A stretch of 64,000 nucleotides of DNA from NCBI GenBank assembly GCA_020636005.1, contig JACJYR010000002.1, forward strand, positions 124,001-188,000. Reading direction: 5' to 3'. The notes beneath the pieces are model-generated. The model saw nothing but the letters and a program-made list of their open reading frames with translations. It searched no databases and was not told the origin of the DNA. The position numbers were made by a program, and so were the translations under genes. The stretch's first letter is position 1, and each line of letters begins with the position of its first letter. Positions 18,042-28,279 of this stretch are shown piece by piece. The DNA comes from Lewinellaceae bacterium (GTDB taxonomy: Bacteria > Bacteroidota > Bacteroidia > Chitinophagales > Saprospiraceae).

Positions 18042-20588
18042 CTAAGCTCCTGTTTTGACTGCCTTGGCGATAGCGATTTTCAATCCTGTACCCTCTTCGT
18101 TCATTACCGCTTCCAGGTGTGTACCTTCGGGCGGGCTTTCGTTCAACAGAAACTCCGCCAGCGGATCTTCGATGTATTTTTGAATGGCCCGGTTGAGCGG
18201 GCGGGCGCCGAATTGGGGATCGTACCCTTTTTCGGCCACAAAATTCTTTGCTTCGGCGGAAAGGATAAGCTTGTAACCAAGTCCATCCAACCGTTTGAAC
18301 ACATCCCGAAGCGTGATGTCTATAATCTGGAAAATTTCTTCTCTTTCCAGGCTATTAAATATGACCACATCATCAATACGGTTCAGGAACTCTGGTGCAA
18401 AGGTTTTTTTCAATGCATCCCTGATCACGCTTTTTGCATTGTCTTCCGCAGCTTCCTGCCTTGCCTTTGTGGCAAAACCAACCCCTTGGCCAAAATCCTT
18501 CAACTGGCGGACGCCAATGTTGGAAGTCATAATTATCAAGGTGTTCTTAAAGTCCACTTTCCTGCCAAGGCTGTCGGTGAGTTGGCCATCGTCCAATACT
18601 TGCAGGAGGATGTTGTACACATCGGGGTGTGCCTTTTCGATTTCGTCCAACAGCACCACAGAATAGGGCTTACGGCGCACCCGCTCGGTTAGCTGGCCTC
18701 CTTCTTCATACCCAATATAGCCAGGAGGTGCTCCGATGAGGCGGCTGATGGAAAACTTCTCCATGTATTCGCTCATATCAATGCGGATGAGGGAATCTTC
18801 AGAATCGAAAAGATAGCGGGCCAGCGACTTGGCAAGTTCGGTTTTGCCAACACCGGTGGGGCCTAAGAATATAAAGGAACCAATTGGACGCTTTGGATCC
18901 TTCAAACCCACCCTGTTCCGTTGTATAGCTTTCACAATTTTTGCGACAGCCTCGTCCTGCCCAATAATCATCTTTTTGATGTCGTCGCCCATGTGTACCA
19001 GCTTCTTGCTTTCGCTTTGGGCTACCCTTTTTACTGGTATGCCTGTCATCATGGACACTACCTCTGCAATATCTTCCTCCCCAACCGGATAGCGTTTTGT
19101 TTTGCTTTCCTCCTCCCACTGCATCTTGGCAAAATCAAGTTGCCTGAGCAGCTTACTCTCTTCGTCCCTCAGATCTGCTGCCCGTTCGTACTGCTGGTTT
19201 TTGACTGCTTGGTTCTTTAACTCTTTGATCTGTTCGATTTTCTTTTCAAATTCTTCTATATGCCGAGGCACATGGATATTTTTCAAGTGGACCCTGGCGC
19301 CAACCTCGTCCAGCACATCAATTGCCTTATCAGGGAGGAAACGGTCGCTCATATAGCGGTCACTAAGTTTGACACAGGCTTTGATGGCTTCGTCCGAATA
19401 AATTACATTGTGAAACTCTTCATACTTTTCCTTGATGTTTTCAAGGATGTGCATGGTATCATCGGCAGAAGGCGGATCGACCATTACCCTTTGGAAGCGG
19501 CGGTCAAGGGCGCCATCTTTTTCAATGTATTGCCGGTATTCATCCAGGGTGGACGCACCTATGCATTGAAGTTCGCCCCTGGCCAGGGCAGGTTTGAAAA
19601 TATTGGAGGCATCCAATGAACCGGTTGCTCCGCCGGCACCCACTATGGTATGTATCTCATCAATAAAAAGAATGACATCCCTGGATTTCTCAAGTTCATT
19701 CATAATGGCCTTCATGCGTTCCTCAAACTGGCCACGGTACTTGGTACCTGCGACCAGGGCTGCGAGATCCAGCATTACAATTCGCTTGTTAAACAGGGTT
19801 CGGGGCACTTTCTTTTGGTGTATCCTCAAGGCAAGGCCTTCAACAATGGCCGTTTTGCCCACGCCCGGCTCTCCGATCAATATTGGATTGTTCTTTTTGC
19901 GGCGGCTCAAGATTTGGGAGACCCGCTCTATTTCGTTCTCCCTGCCGATGATCGGGTCCAGTTTGCCCTCCTCGGCCAGGCGGGTCACATCCCTGCCAAA
20001 GTTATCCAGCACGGGCGTCCGGCTTTTCTGCTGCCCTTTGCGCTGTTGCTGCTGAAAACGGGGGTTGTCCTCGTCTTCATAGGAGTCGTCGTCAGATGGA
20101 GCCTGCGCATAGGGATCAACACTTGTAGGATAGTCTTGCTCCTGTCGAACATACTCCAATTCTGATTTATAGATTTCATAATCAATATCGAACTGGTTCA
20201 ATATCCTGCAGGCTGGGTTGTCTTTGTGTTTCAGGATGGAAAGCACCAGGTGCTCTGGCGAAATCTCTTCACTTCTGAGAGACTTTGCCTCCAGAAAGGT
20301 TACTTTCAGGACTTTTTCAGCCTGCTTGTTCAAAGGAAGGTTGCCTACATGGATTGTGGACGGGCTCGAAGACCTCCTTGCAGCAGTTTCTTCAATGATA
20401 TGCTGGAGTTCCAGGTAATCTATGTCCAGTGAATCCAGAACTTTCATGGCGAGGCTGTTTGGTTCTTTCATCAACCCCAGCAATAAATGCTCAGTGCCGA
20501 TGAAATCCTGGCCCAACCTGACCGCCTCGTCACGGCTGACGGATATGATCCTTTTGACTTTAGGAGAAAATTTTTTGTCGTTCATCAT
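18042..20588 (-). CDS. clpC: ATP-dependent Clp protease ATP-binding subunit ClpC
   Basis: AAA+ unfoldase that feeds proteins to ClpP. 848 residues in the order: two Clp N repeats (about 1-150), a Q/D-rich linker, AAA1 with GEPGVGKTAIVEGLALR, a UVR/coiled-coil middle (about 450-500, KNQQYERAADLRDEESKLL), AAA2 with FLGPTGVGKTELAKSLARYL and a C-terminal D2-small domain. The UVR middle segment distinguishes ClpC from ClpA and ClpB. No McsB/CtsR genes are nearby. Two adjacent ATG codons open the frame; the second may be the true start. Confidence 0.95.
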   Translation of the reverse strand: MMNDKKFSPKVKRIISVSRDEAVRLGQDFIGTEHLLLGLMKEPNSLAMKVLDSLDIDYLELQHIIEETAARRSSSPSTIHVGNLPLNKQAEKVLKVTFLEAKSLRSEEISPEHLVLSILKHKDNPACRILNQFDIDYEIYKSELEYVRQEQDYPTSVDPYAQAPSDDDSYEDEDNPRFQQQQRKGQQKSRTPVLDNFGRDVTRLAEEGKLDPIIGRENEIERVSQILSRRKKNNPILIGEPGVGKTAIVEGLALRIHQKKVPRTLFNKRIVMLDLAALVAGTKYRGQFEERMKAIMNELEKSRDVILFIDEIHTIVGAGGATGSLDASNIFKPALARGELQCIGASTLDEYRQYIEKDGALDRRFQRVMVDPPSADDTMHILENIKEKYEEFHNVIYSDEAIKACVKLSDRYMSDRFLPDKAIDVLDEVGARVHLKNIHVPRHIEEFEKKIEQIKELKNQAVKNQQYERAADLRDEESKLLRQLDFAKMQWEEESKTKRYPVGEEDIAEVVSMMTGIPVKRVAQSESKKLVHMGDDIKKMIIGQDEAVAKIVKAIQRNRVGLKDPKRPIGSFIFLGPTGVGKTELAKSLARYLFDSEDSLIRIDMSEYMEKFSISRLIGAPPGYIGYEEGGQLTERVRRKPYSVVLLDEIEKAHPDVYNILLQVLDDGQLTDSLGRKVDFKNTLIIMTSNIGVRQLKDFGQGVGFATKARQEAAEDNAKSVIRDALKKTFAPEFLNRIDDVVIFNSLEREEIFQIIDITLRDVFKRLDGLGYKLILSAEAKNFVAEKGYDPQFGARPLNRAIQKYIEDPLAEFLLNESPPEGTHLEAVMNEEGTGLKIAIAKAVKTGA

Positions 20589-21076
20589 ATTTTAGAAATC
20601 GCTTGTACGCTTAATTTCGGGATTTGAAGCAATTTTAAGATGAAATGAACCACATTCAAAGTGATTGGTGAAAAAAAATTTCATTTGTCCCTTTCAATGG
20701 TGGATTTTGAGTAATATCCAAATAGCTTCCTAACCCAGGTTTTGAAATGTAGGGATGTTTGGTTTTCTGGGTTTACCCTTGAAGTTGAGTAAAAACAATG
20801 CCAGTAGTCTGTATTAGGATTCGCAGCAAAAAATGAGTGATTGAAGAAACATTTCAGGCCAGAGCTTCAAAAGTACGGCAAATAAACAGATAATGCGACC
20901 CTAAGTTTAAAGATGTCTCTTCAGATGAGGCCTGTTTTGGAAAAACCTGTTTTCATATACCATTGCGAAAATCACAATTGTTTGTTTTAACTTAGCGCTT
21001 TCAAAGCAGCTACTGCCTTAATCCATGTTTAGAAAAAGTTTGGTTCATTTCTTTAACGATTGGCAAACAACATTTT
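20589..21076. other. Divergent spacer, no gene seen
   Basis: 488 bases between clpC and the STAS gene. No credible frame, repeat or strong hairpin was seen. It must contain the promoters of both transcription units. Confidence 0.4.
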
Positions 21077-21454
21077 ATGAAATATACAATAGATAAAAAG
21101 GAAAGATTCGCAGTGTTGAATTTACAGGAGGAAAACCTGAACTCTGTGGTAGCACCCAGCTTGAAATCTGAACTGGTTATCCTTTCAAACGAAGGCATTC
21201 CCAATCTAATCCTTGATCTTTCCCACGTTAAGTATGTTGACTCCTCGGGCCTCAGTGCCATTCTGACCGCAAACAGGCTTTGGAAAGGCAGTGGTTCTTT
21301 TGTCCTCACCGGCATCAAGCACGACCCGGTCAGGAAACTCATCGAAATTTCCAGGCTGGACTCTGTGTTGACGATACTTCCCACTGCCGAAGAGTCCAAG
21401 GATTTTATTTTCATGGAAGACCTTGAGCGCACCATCAAGGCAGAAGGTGAATGA
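21077..21454 (+). CDS. STAS-domain protein (anti-sigma factor antagonist type)
   Basis: 125 residues, a single STAS domain. The phosphorylatable serine loop is visible as KYVDSSGLSAILTA, so it could act as a partner-switch protein dephosphorylated to capture an anti-sigma kinase. No kinase or phosphatase partner is next to it. Its stop overlaps the start of rnz by four bases (ATGA), so the two are translationally coupled; the functional link is unclear. Confidence 0.85.
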   Translation: MKYTIDKKERFAVLNLQEENLNSVVAPSLKSELVILSNEGIPNLILDLSHVKYVDSSGLSAILTANRLWKGSGSFVLTGIKHDPVRKLIEISRLDSVLTILPTAEESKDFIFMEDLERTIKAEGE

Positions 21455-22365
21455 GGTTTGCCCTTACCATTCTTGGTGCCAACGCCGCCATGCCGGCTTC
21501 TGGGCGTTTTCCTTCTGCCCAGGTGCTTCAAATTGGAAACCAGTTCTTTTTGATTGATTGTGGAGAAGGGGCTCAGATAAGGATGTCGGATTTCCAAATC
21601 CCCCGTTACAAAATAAATCAAATTTTCATCAGCCACCTGCACGGCGACCACGTCTTTGGTTTGCCGGGGCTGTTTTTTTCATACGCACTGAATGACAGGG
21701 TCAAACCGATTGAAATTTTTTCCCCCTCCGGTCTCAGAGAAATGATCATGGCCCAGCTGAATCCTGGAGGCCAACTTCCTTTCCAACTTGTTTTCCATGA
21801 ATTCGACACCAGCGTGTCCAAACTAATTTTTGAAAACGACACAGTGGAAGTGGTTACCTTGCCCTTGCTGCACCGCATACCTACAGCAGGGTTCCTCTTC
21901 CGGGAAAAACCAAAGCCCAGGAACATGTTGCCTGAAAAGATCCTGGAATACGACCTATCCATTCCACAGATAAAAGCCGCAAAAGTCGGAGAGGATATTT
22001 TGCTAAACGATGGCCGCAAAATCCAAAATTCTGAACTGACCAAAGCCCCTCCCCCACCCCGTTCCTTCGCTTATGTTTCAGATACGGCCTACTATGAGAA
22101 AATCGTTCCCCTCATTAGGGACGTTGACCTTTTGTACCATGAAACTACTTTTTGCGAAGACCTGATCGACATGGCGCAGGTAACTATGCACTCCACTGCC
22201 CTTCAGGCTGGCCGAATAGCGGCTATGGCAAATGCACGGAAATTAATAACGGGTCATTATTCGTCACGGTACCGCGATGTAGAAGTTTTTCGGGCCGAGG
22301 CACAAACTGTTTTCCCTAACACCGATCTTGGGTTGGACGGTAAGGTATATGAAGTGACAAATTAA
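21451..22365 (+). CDS. rnz: Ribonuclease Z (tRNA 3'-processing)
   Basis: Metallo-beta-lactamase fold endonuclease that trims tRNA 3' trailers. 304 residues, the short RNase Z form. The zinc motif is ISHLHGDHVFGLPG (H62, H64, D66, H67); further ligands lie in SDTAYYEKI, DLLYHETTF and ITGHYSSRY. The ATG overlaps the upstream STAS gene by four bases. Confidence 0.94.
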   Translation: MRFALTILGANAAMPASGRFPSAQVLQIGNQFFLIDCGEGAQIRMSDFQIPRYKINQIFISHLHGDHVFGLPGLFFSYALNDRVKPIEIFSPSGLREMIMAQLNPGGQLPFQLVFHEFDTSVSKLIFENDTVEVVTLPLLHRIPTAGFLFREKPKPRNMLPEKILEYDLSIPQIKAAKVGEDILLNDGRKIQNSELTKAPPPPRSFAYVSDTAYYEKIVPLIRDVDLLYHETTFCEDLIDMAQVTMHSTALQAGRIAAMANARKLITGHYSSRYRDVEVFRAEAQTVFPNTDLGLDGKVYEVTN

Positions 22366-22391
22366 GCAGAAGTCGAGGTTCTCTTATTTTT

Positions 22392-23072
22392 TCAGGACAA
22401 TTTCCCCAAGTCCCTTATCAGAATCGTGTTGCGGTTAAAATAGATGAGGTTTTCTTTGCGCAAGTCGTTCAAAACTGACGTTACTGTTTGCCGGGAAGTA
22501 CCTGTTATGTTAGCGATGTCCTGTTGGGTCAGGCAATGTTTGAAGAGCATCTCGTAGCCAACTTTTCGGCCTATTTTCATGGCTGATTCTTTCAAAAAAT
22601 CAATGATCCTTGCCCTTGCATCCTTGAATATGAGAGCCTCCAGCTTTTCTTCCACTTTTAGCAGCCGGTTACCGACCATTTCCAGGATATTGAGGCACAG
22701 GAAATGGTTGCTGTGCATCAGGCGCTGAAAGTCAGGGATGGACAAGGTGCCAAAATATACCTCCTCGTTCATCGTAATGGCCGTCTCGTGCCGGTGCTTT
22801 TCACCTACCAAGCCCAATTCCCCGAACAGGGTGACTGGGTGCATGATGGTCTTGATGACTTCCCGCCCGTCGCTCGACAGCGTGCAGCTTTTTACCGTTC
22901 CTTTGAAGAGAAAGTAAACTTTATCAGAAGGCTCTCCCGTCTCGTACAGGGTAGTGTATTTTGGTTTGGTTTTACAGGAAAGTAAGTTTCCAAGTTCGAT
23001 GAACTCTGATTCGGTAAGGCCTTTGAACAAAGGGAAATTTCTTAGAAGTTCGACTGCGCTGTTGGCATTCAT
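22392..23072 (-). CDS. Crp/Fnr-family transcription regulator
   Basis: 226 residues: cyclic-nucleotide-binding fold (about 10-125, with FKGTVKSCTLSSDGREV and VTLFGELGLVGE) and a winged helix-turn-helix (about 150-222) whose recognition part is LTQQDIANITGTSRQTVTSV. No cysteine cluster typical of Fnr is at the N-terminus, so oxygen sensing by iron-sulphur is unlikely; C-domain resembles Crp-type activators. Convergent to rnz with 26 bases between stops. Target genes unknown. Confidence 0.9.
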   Translation of the reverse strand: MNANSAVELLRNFPLFKGLTESEFIELGNLLSCKTKPKYTTLYETGEPSDKVYFLFKGTVKSCTLSSDGREVIKTIMHPVTLFGELGLVGEKHRHETAITMNEEVYFGTLSIPDFQRLMHSNHFLCLNILEMVGNRLLKVEEKLEALIFKDARARIIDFLKESAMKIGRKVGYEMLFKHCLTQQDIANITGTSRQTVTSVLNDLRKENLIYFNRNTILIRDLGKLS

Positions 23073-23328
23073 AAGTTTAAGGATTTTTGTTTTTGGATAA
23101 TTCCCTGAAACAGACCTTTACGCAGCAAACATCTTCAAAATTGATTGAAAATATTTTTACAAAATTTAATAATTGTACTCTTTTTCCGGTTCGTTTTCTT
23201 TGTTTTAACTGTTGATTTTAAATGCTTTATAAAATCATTCCGCTTTGTTTTTTCTTTAACAAACCTATCGAACAATGCTTTATAGCAAATGGAAAGTGCT
23301 GTAATTTTCAAAACCTGCGGGCAAAATT

Positions 23329-24240
23329 TCACCATAAATAGATTTTCCTTTTCTTGTAGTTAATAGCAATATTCTGTCCCTTGAAAAATGGAAAACCCAA
23401 CAAACCATCCAACCGTGAACCGAGTTGATCCTCCATTTTGGACATATCCGTGAAGAGGTAACGCATGGACGGAAAACAATTGCCCTTGATTTTACAGTCT
23501 CCAACATTTGCGCCCACGACCAATTGGCGGGTGTTATCCAACCCTACCAGCCATTCTTCATTGACGTTCGACAAAACACTGTCGCCCAATTTTCCCAGAT
23601 AGTCGGTGTCTAAAAGGTTAACTGCTGCCCCACTGTCTATCCCGAAATAGGCCTTCCTGCCTCCGACACGGACTGTAATTACGGGCACGTGCTCACTAAG
23701 GGCGAATGGTATGGTCTTAACGGGTTTGGATGCATGATATCTCCCGGCTTCGGAAGCCGGGTAGATCAGGATAATTTTCTTCGAGTAATCAAACTGAAGC
23801 TCATACTGCTTTAAGACATCATAGCCAATAAGGCCCATCAGATCGCGCCCACAGGCCTGCTCCAATTGACTAATGTCGAGCACATAACCTTCCAAGTCCT
23901 TTTTGTGGATATTGCCAAAACTGAAATCCCGAAGTTCCGTTTTCCCAATCCGCATTTGGCCTCCAACTCCCATCGCCACTCCATTTTCCTTTGGGTTTCT
24001 TTCATTATCTACCACCATCGCAGGAGAACCTGTATCTAAAATAAAACTCCCTGTTTCTCCATTGACTTGCGCTTGCACCACAATCATCCCTTCCAACAAT
24101 TCAAACGGTGCGACTGTAAACTCGGGATGCTCCTTATCGAATTTAGCTTCTCCCGAATTCGTTGTATGGAACAAAGCCACATTGTTTTGAGCTTGAAAAA
24201 ACCAGGGGGCCAACACTAACATAAAAATCAACTTTTTCAT
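23329..24240 (-). CDS. Secreted retropepsin-like aspartyl protease
   Basis: 303 residues. An N-terminal signal peptide (KKLIFMLVLAPWFFQAQ) suggests export. Two aspartyl protease half-sites are present, SFILDTGSPAMVVDN (about residue 70) and YFGIDSGAAVNLL (about 210), each in a retropepsin-like domain, so the chain can form a complete active site by itself. Bacteroidota carry many such gag-polyprotein-like secreted aspartyl proteases; substrates are not known. Alone on the minus strand. Confidence 0.8.
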   Translation of the reverse strand: MKKLIFMLVLAPWFFQAQNNVALFHTTNSGEAKFDKEHPEFTVAPFELLEGMIVVQAQVNGETGSFILDTGSPAMVVDNERNPKENGVAMGVGGQMRIGKTELRDFSFGNIHKKDLEGYVLDISQLEQACGRDLMGLIGYDVLKQYELQFDYSKKIILIYPASEAGRYHASKPVKTIPFALSEHVPVITVRVGGRKAYFGIDSGAAVNLLDTDYLGKLGDSVLSNVNEEWLVGLDNTRQLVVGANVGDCKIKGNCFPSMRYLFTDMSKMEDQLGSRLDGLLGFPFFKGQNIAINYKKRKIYLW

Positions 24241-24658
24241 AGCCGCCTCCTTTTTTTATAAGCTGCAAAGGGGACAATTAATCGTTCATGGGTATTCTCT
24301 CTTTTGCAGCTCGGGGTTTAACCATATTTGACTAAAATCACCAGATCTTTTCCCCGCCAGGTGATTTGAGCGGATAAATATAGTTGATCCACCTGTCAAA
24401 GGCAACTTTAAATTAAAGTTAATTTTACATTGAGTTAACATTGCGCCGTTTCCCCGGTGTCCTGGAAAAAATTTCCCCTTGCATTTTTTGAAGAATTTTC
24501 CACCCGGAACTAAAATGATCCCTTTAAAGTGACAATTGTTACGCCCCTGCTTTTTACCAAAGGCATACCTTTGGCATTTTTAGCAGGTTAAGCCTTTTTC
24601 CAGCAAAAGGCATCTAATTATGCCATTTTGACTTTACAGCATCAATCTCCATTCTGCC
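24241..24658. other. Divergent spacer, no gene seen
   Basis: 418 bases between the aspartyl protease and the SulP gene. AT-rich, with no convincing frame or repeat. Confidence 0.4.
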
Positions 24659-26464
24659 GTGCAGACCGAAATCATTAAGACCAACATATTCCACAAAATT
24701 TTCCCTTTTTTGACCTGGTGGCCTTCCGTGAACAGGACAACGTTGAAGGCAGACTTTCTCGCAGGGCTTACAGGTGCCATCATTGTGCTTCCTCAAGGCA
24801 TCGCCTTTGCCATCATTGCCGGGATGCCACCGATCTATGGGCTTTATACAGCGATGGTCATCCCTGTTATTGCAGCCTTATGGGGTTCCTCCATTCACCT
24901 CGTCTCAGGCCCGAATACAGCTATTTCGCTGGTAGTATTTGCAGCTGTGAGCAAAATAGCGGCTGTTGGCACACCAGAATATATTCAAATTGCCCTTACG
25001 CTTACTTTCCTGGCTGGTGTTTTCCAGTTAGCGCTCGGCCTTGGCCGGATGGGGGCCTTGGTCAACTTTGTATCCCACGTTGTAATTACCGGTTTTACGG
25101 CGGGTGCAGCCATCATTATCATGGAAAGCCAGCTAAAAAACCTCCTGGGCCTGACCATTCAGCGGAGCGATTCGTTTTGGCAAACCCTGATGAAAATCCT
25201 TGCCAACATCGCTGATACCAATCCTTATGCGTTGGGCATTGGTTTGTTTACCCTGCTCATTTCCTTTTTATCAAAAAAATGGTTTCCAAAGCTGCCCAAT
25301 ATGTTGGTAGCGTTGGTACTGGCCAGCGTTCTTGCTTTTTTCCTGGGTGGCGATGCCGTGGGCATCCGGTTGGTCGGACATGTGCCATCAAAGCTGCCTT
25401 CTTTGTCCCTACCCGATTTTCAGTTCAAAACCCTAACCGGAATTGCACCTCAGGCTTTTGCCATCGCCATTTTGGGTTTGATACAATCCACGGCCATCGC
25501 ACGATCGATAGCGACCAAATCGCAGCAACAGCTCGATACCAACCAGGAGTTCATCGGGCAGGGCCTCTCAAACCTCATCGGAAGTTTTTTTTCTTCTTAC
25601 GCTGGCGCAGGTTCTTTCACCCGTTCAGGATTGAACTACGAATCTGGGGCAAGAACTCCAGTAGCTGTACTTTTCGCTTCGGGCCTCCTTACGATAATGG
25701 TCTTGTTCATAGCCCCACTGATGGCCTACCTTCCCATCCCTGCCATGGCAGCCATCATCATTATCGTAGGCTACAACCTGATTGATTTCCCCTTCAGCCG
25801 CACCGTGCTCAGGGCCAGTAAGCGGCAATCCATCGTCCTCATCATAACCTTCCTATCCACGCTTTTCCTCGAACTGGAAATAGCCGTCTATGTGGGTGTA
25901 ATCTTTTCCCTCATTTTTTACCTGCAAAGAACCTCTACCCCCAATGTGGCCATTATGGCGCCTGATCCTGACTATCCAAACCGGAAATTCATCTACCTCG
26001 AACGGAAAGAACTGTTGGAATGTCCCCAATTGAAAATGCTGCGAATTGACGGTTCGATTTTCTTTGGTTCCGTGGCCCATATCGCTGCAGAGATCCGGCG
26101 CTTAGTGGACGACGAAGCGCCATCGGTGAAGCATGTCCTCATTTTGGCAAAGGGCATCAACTTCATTGATGTAGCTGGTTCGGAATGGCTGCTGCACGAA
26201 GCTGAGCGCTGGAAGGAAAAAGGCGGCGGGCTGTATTTTACGGGCTTGAAGCTCATAGCACAGGATTCGCTGATCCGGGGCGGCTTCAAAAAGCAAATCG
26301 GGGAAGACCATTTCTTTGCTTCCAAAGAAGAGGCACTTGAGCATATCTGCCAACGGCTGGACATGGACGTCTGTGCAAGTTGTACCCACCGCATCTTTTT
26401 GGAATGCAGCAAACTGCCCGCCCCTTCCCGTCAAATCCTGGAAAAAGAAAAGGCCGACCTTTAA
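24659..26464 (+). CDS. SulP-family anion transporter with STAS domain, GTG start
   Basis: 601 residues: a membrane domain of about 12 segments (residues 20-430) and a cytoplasmic STAS domain (about 440-555, MLRIDGSIFFGSVAHIAAEI ... INFIDVAGSEWLL). The family signature is near LVSGPNTAISLVVFAAV and the N-terminal GLTGAIIVLPQGIAFAIIAG. Substrates of this family include sulphate, bicarbonate and others; nothing here picks one. A GTG at 24659 is the only reasonable start, because the next ATG lies inside a membrane segment and a stop codon is close upstream. The last residues carry CASCTHRIFLECSK, an odd cysteine-rich tail. Confidence 0.9.
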   Translation: MQTEIIKTNIFHKIFPFLTWWPSVNRTTLKADFLAGLTGAIIVLPQGIAFAIIAGMPPIYGLYTAMVIPVIAALWGSSIHLVSGPNTAISLVVFAAVSKIAAVGTPEYIQIALTLTFLAGVFQLALGLGRMGALVNFVSHVVITGFTAGAAIIIMESQLKNLLGLTIQRSDSFWQTLMKILANIADTNPYALGIGLFTLLISFLSKKWFPKLPNMLVALVLASVLAFFLGGDAVGIRLVGHVPSKLPSLSLPDFQFKTLTGIAPQAFAIAILGLIQSTAIARSIATKSQQQLDTNQEFIGQGLSNLIGSFFSSYAGAGSFTRSGLNYESGARTPVAVLFASGLLTIMVLFIAPLMAYLPIPAMAAIIIIVGYNLIDFPFSRTVLRASKRQSIVLIITFLSTLFLELEIAVYVGVIFSLIFYLQRTSTPNVAIMAPDPDYPNRKFIYLERKELLECPQLKMLRIDGSIFFGSVAHIAAEIRRLVDDEAPSVKHVLILAKGINFIDVAGSEWLLHEAERWKEKGGGLYFTGLKLIAQDSLIRGGFKKQIGEDHFFASKEEALEHICQRLDMDVCASCTHRIFLECSKLPAPSRQILEKEKADL

Positions 26465-26465
26465 A

Positions 26466-26782
26466 AATTATGTAGGAAACAAAGGTGAATTCTTAGCCCC
26501 ATCTTTGCCGTCCGCTCACACCACGTTTGTACTTACTTCCACTGTAACAAACATGAACTACTACCACGGGTTGACGTCCAATCTTTAGGCTTTCAGAGTC
26601 CAATGCCCACTCGCCCAAAATATAAGCCTTGTATCATGTACCTATCTGCTTGGTCATAGCTTCGCCGCCGGCTTCCATCAGATTCTGCCTCACGGCGGGC
26701 TACCTTGCCCTTGGGTAAAAATTCCCGTTGGCAGGCTTCTAAGCGGCTTGAAACTTTAAGTCATGAGGTTTGCGGAGCGCAC
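26466..26782 (-). mobile_element. Truncated group II intron, 5' part of domain I (class C-like)
   Basis: Read on the minus strand, the sequence opens GTGCGCTCCGC at 26782, matching the GUGYG 5' end of group II introns, exactly after the T-run of a terminator hairpin, which is where class C introns insert. Further in come AGAATCTGATGGAAGCCGGC, GGTACATGATACAAGGCT and TGGACTCTGAAAGCC, which I recognise from memory as domain I sequence of bacterial group II introns. There is no intron-encoded reverse transcriptase and no domain V; the fragment is cut off at the SulP gene. The fit is by memory of the family, not by a covariance search. Confidence 0.55.
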
Positions 26783-26784
26783 AT

Positions 26785-26823
26785 AAAAAAGCGTTGTGAG
26801 AAATCCTGCACAACGCTTTTTTT
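26785..26823. terminator. rnd terminator, bidirectional
   Basis: AAAAAAGCGTTGTG (26785-26798) pairs with CACAACGCTTTTTT (26809-26822). It lies 48 bases after the rnd stop on the minus strand; the putative intron starts two bases beyond its T-run. Confidence 0.88.
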
Positions 26824-26870
26824 GGCCAACAGGCCCAACGATCATTGTTATTTTTTGAAAAAGGGCAATT

Positions 26871-28064
26871 TCAAACCCCCTCCGGTACTTGCATTTTCAG
26901 CTCGAATTTTCCATTGGTAAATTCAATTTCAAGGTTTCGCCGGTACTTAAACCAACTCACTATCTCTTCTCCCAGAAACTCCTTGCGCCAGCCGTTTTCC
27001 AGGGAGGGGTCGAAAAAATTCTTGTCGTTTTTCATCCGTTTCAGCACGGATCGGGGCAATACCAGGTGGTGGGAAATCCCTTCGTCCAGGCACTTATAAC
27101 GCACTAACAGGTCGAGCATTTCCATCAAAATATCCTGCTTCGGGTTGTCGCTGTTATCTCGGGGTATTTTTTTCAAAACCTCCATTTCCTCCTCTGTTGC
27201 CTTGCGCTGGTACATGTCAACGATATCGGCCCCGTGCCGCCCAATCAGGGAATCGGGCAGCCGGCGGTTTTGTTTCAGTGCCTCCAGGCCCGAATGGACT
27301 GCCCGCACAATGGCACCGATATATTTGCCCGGCAGCACCATTTCTTTGGAATGGTTGCGTTCTTTGGCCAGGTTGGTGCGCCAAAGCAGCAGGCGCAGGA
27401 GAAAGACCTGCTCTTTTTTTCTCAAACTTTTGATGAGGTTGCTTTGGATCGCTTCCTTATAGGGATCTTGCTCAAAAATTTCGGGATTCTCCATCTCCTT
27501 GAATTCTTCCTGTGCCCATGTCATCCTGCCAAGTTCTTCCATTCTTGTTTTCATCCTTTGCCACAGTTCGTATAGATAAATGACATCGTGGATGGCGTAG
27601 GTGAGTTGTTTTTGTTTAAATGGGCGTTGTTCCCAATCAGTCACGGTATAGCCTTTGCTCAAGGCGATATCCAGTTCATTTTCAACCAATTTGCTAAAAG
27701 CAACCGGGTACTTGTACCCCAGGAAAGCTGCCGCAATTTGCGTATCGAAAGTATTTTCCGGGATGATGCCAAAGTGGGTGTTAAAGAGGCGGTAGTCGTT
27801 GTCGCCTGCGTGGACGATTTTCAGGATGTTCCTGTTCACGAGCATGGAAACGACTGGCTGGATATCCTTAATTTTGAGCGGATCGATCAGGTAAAGGCCA
27901 TGCTCGGTACTGATTTGGATGAGGCAAATGGTCGTGATGAACCTTTTTTCCCCAATAAATTCCGTATCGAAGCACATCCACTCCACATCTTTGTTTTCCT
28001 GGGCAAATTCAGCCAGCGCTATCGGGTCTTCTATCAGTTTGTATTGGGCATTATCAGCCTGCAT
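26871..28064 (-). CDS. rnd: Ribonuclease D
   Basis: 3'-5' exoribonuclease for tRNA and small RNA maturation. 397 residues. The DEDDy exonuclease domain (1-180) shows Exo I MCFDTEFIGEKRF, Exo II IVHAGDNDYRLF and Exo III YAIHDVIYLYELW. An HRDC domain follows (about 205-285, LRLLLWRTNLAKERN...VLPGKYIGAIV), and the last 100 residues are a less conserved second helical part. Length and order match the family. Divergent from the reductase gene at 28280. Confidence 0.93.
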   Translation of the reverse strand: MQADNAQYKLIEDPIALAEFAQENKDVEWMCFDTEFIGEKRFITTICLIQISTEHGLYLIDPLKIKDIQPVVSMLVNRNILKIVHAGDNDYRLFNTHFGIIPENTFDTQIAAAFLGYKYPVAFSKLVENELDIALSKGYTVTDWEQRPFKQKQLTYAIHDVIYLYELWQRMKTRMEELGRMTWAQEEFKEMENPEIFEQDPYKEAIQSNLIKSLRKKEQVFLLRLLLWRTNLAKERNHSKEMVLPGKYIGAIVRAVHSGLEALKQNRRLPDSLIGRHGADIVDMYQRKATEEEMEVLKKIPRDNSDNPKQDILMEMLDLLVRYKCLDEGISHHLVLPRSVLKRMKNDKNFFDPSLENGWRKEFLGEEIVSWFKYRRNLEIEFTNGKFELKMQVPEGV

Positions 28065-28279
28065 AAAGACAGGTTTTAGGTTTTATTAAGCAATGCAGCT
28101 CCTTGAAAATGAGCTTTCGGTTATTCAGTCAGTTTCAGGATTGAGGGCGAAGATAGAAATGCACTTTTTGAAAATGAATTAACCTTGCCTTAACTTGGTA
28201 AAATATTTTCAGCAGTTATCACTGCACAATCAATTGTTTGGCCAAATTTGGCCTCGGCATTTTATTAAAATCCATTCGC

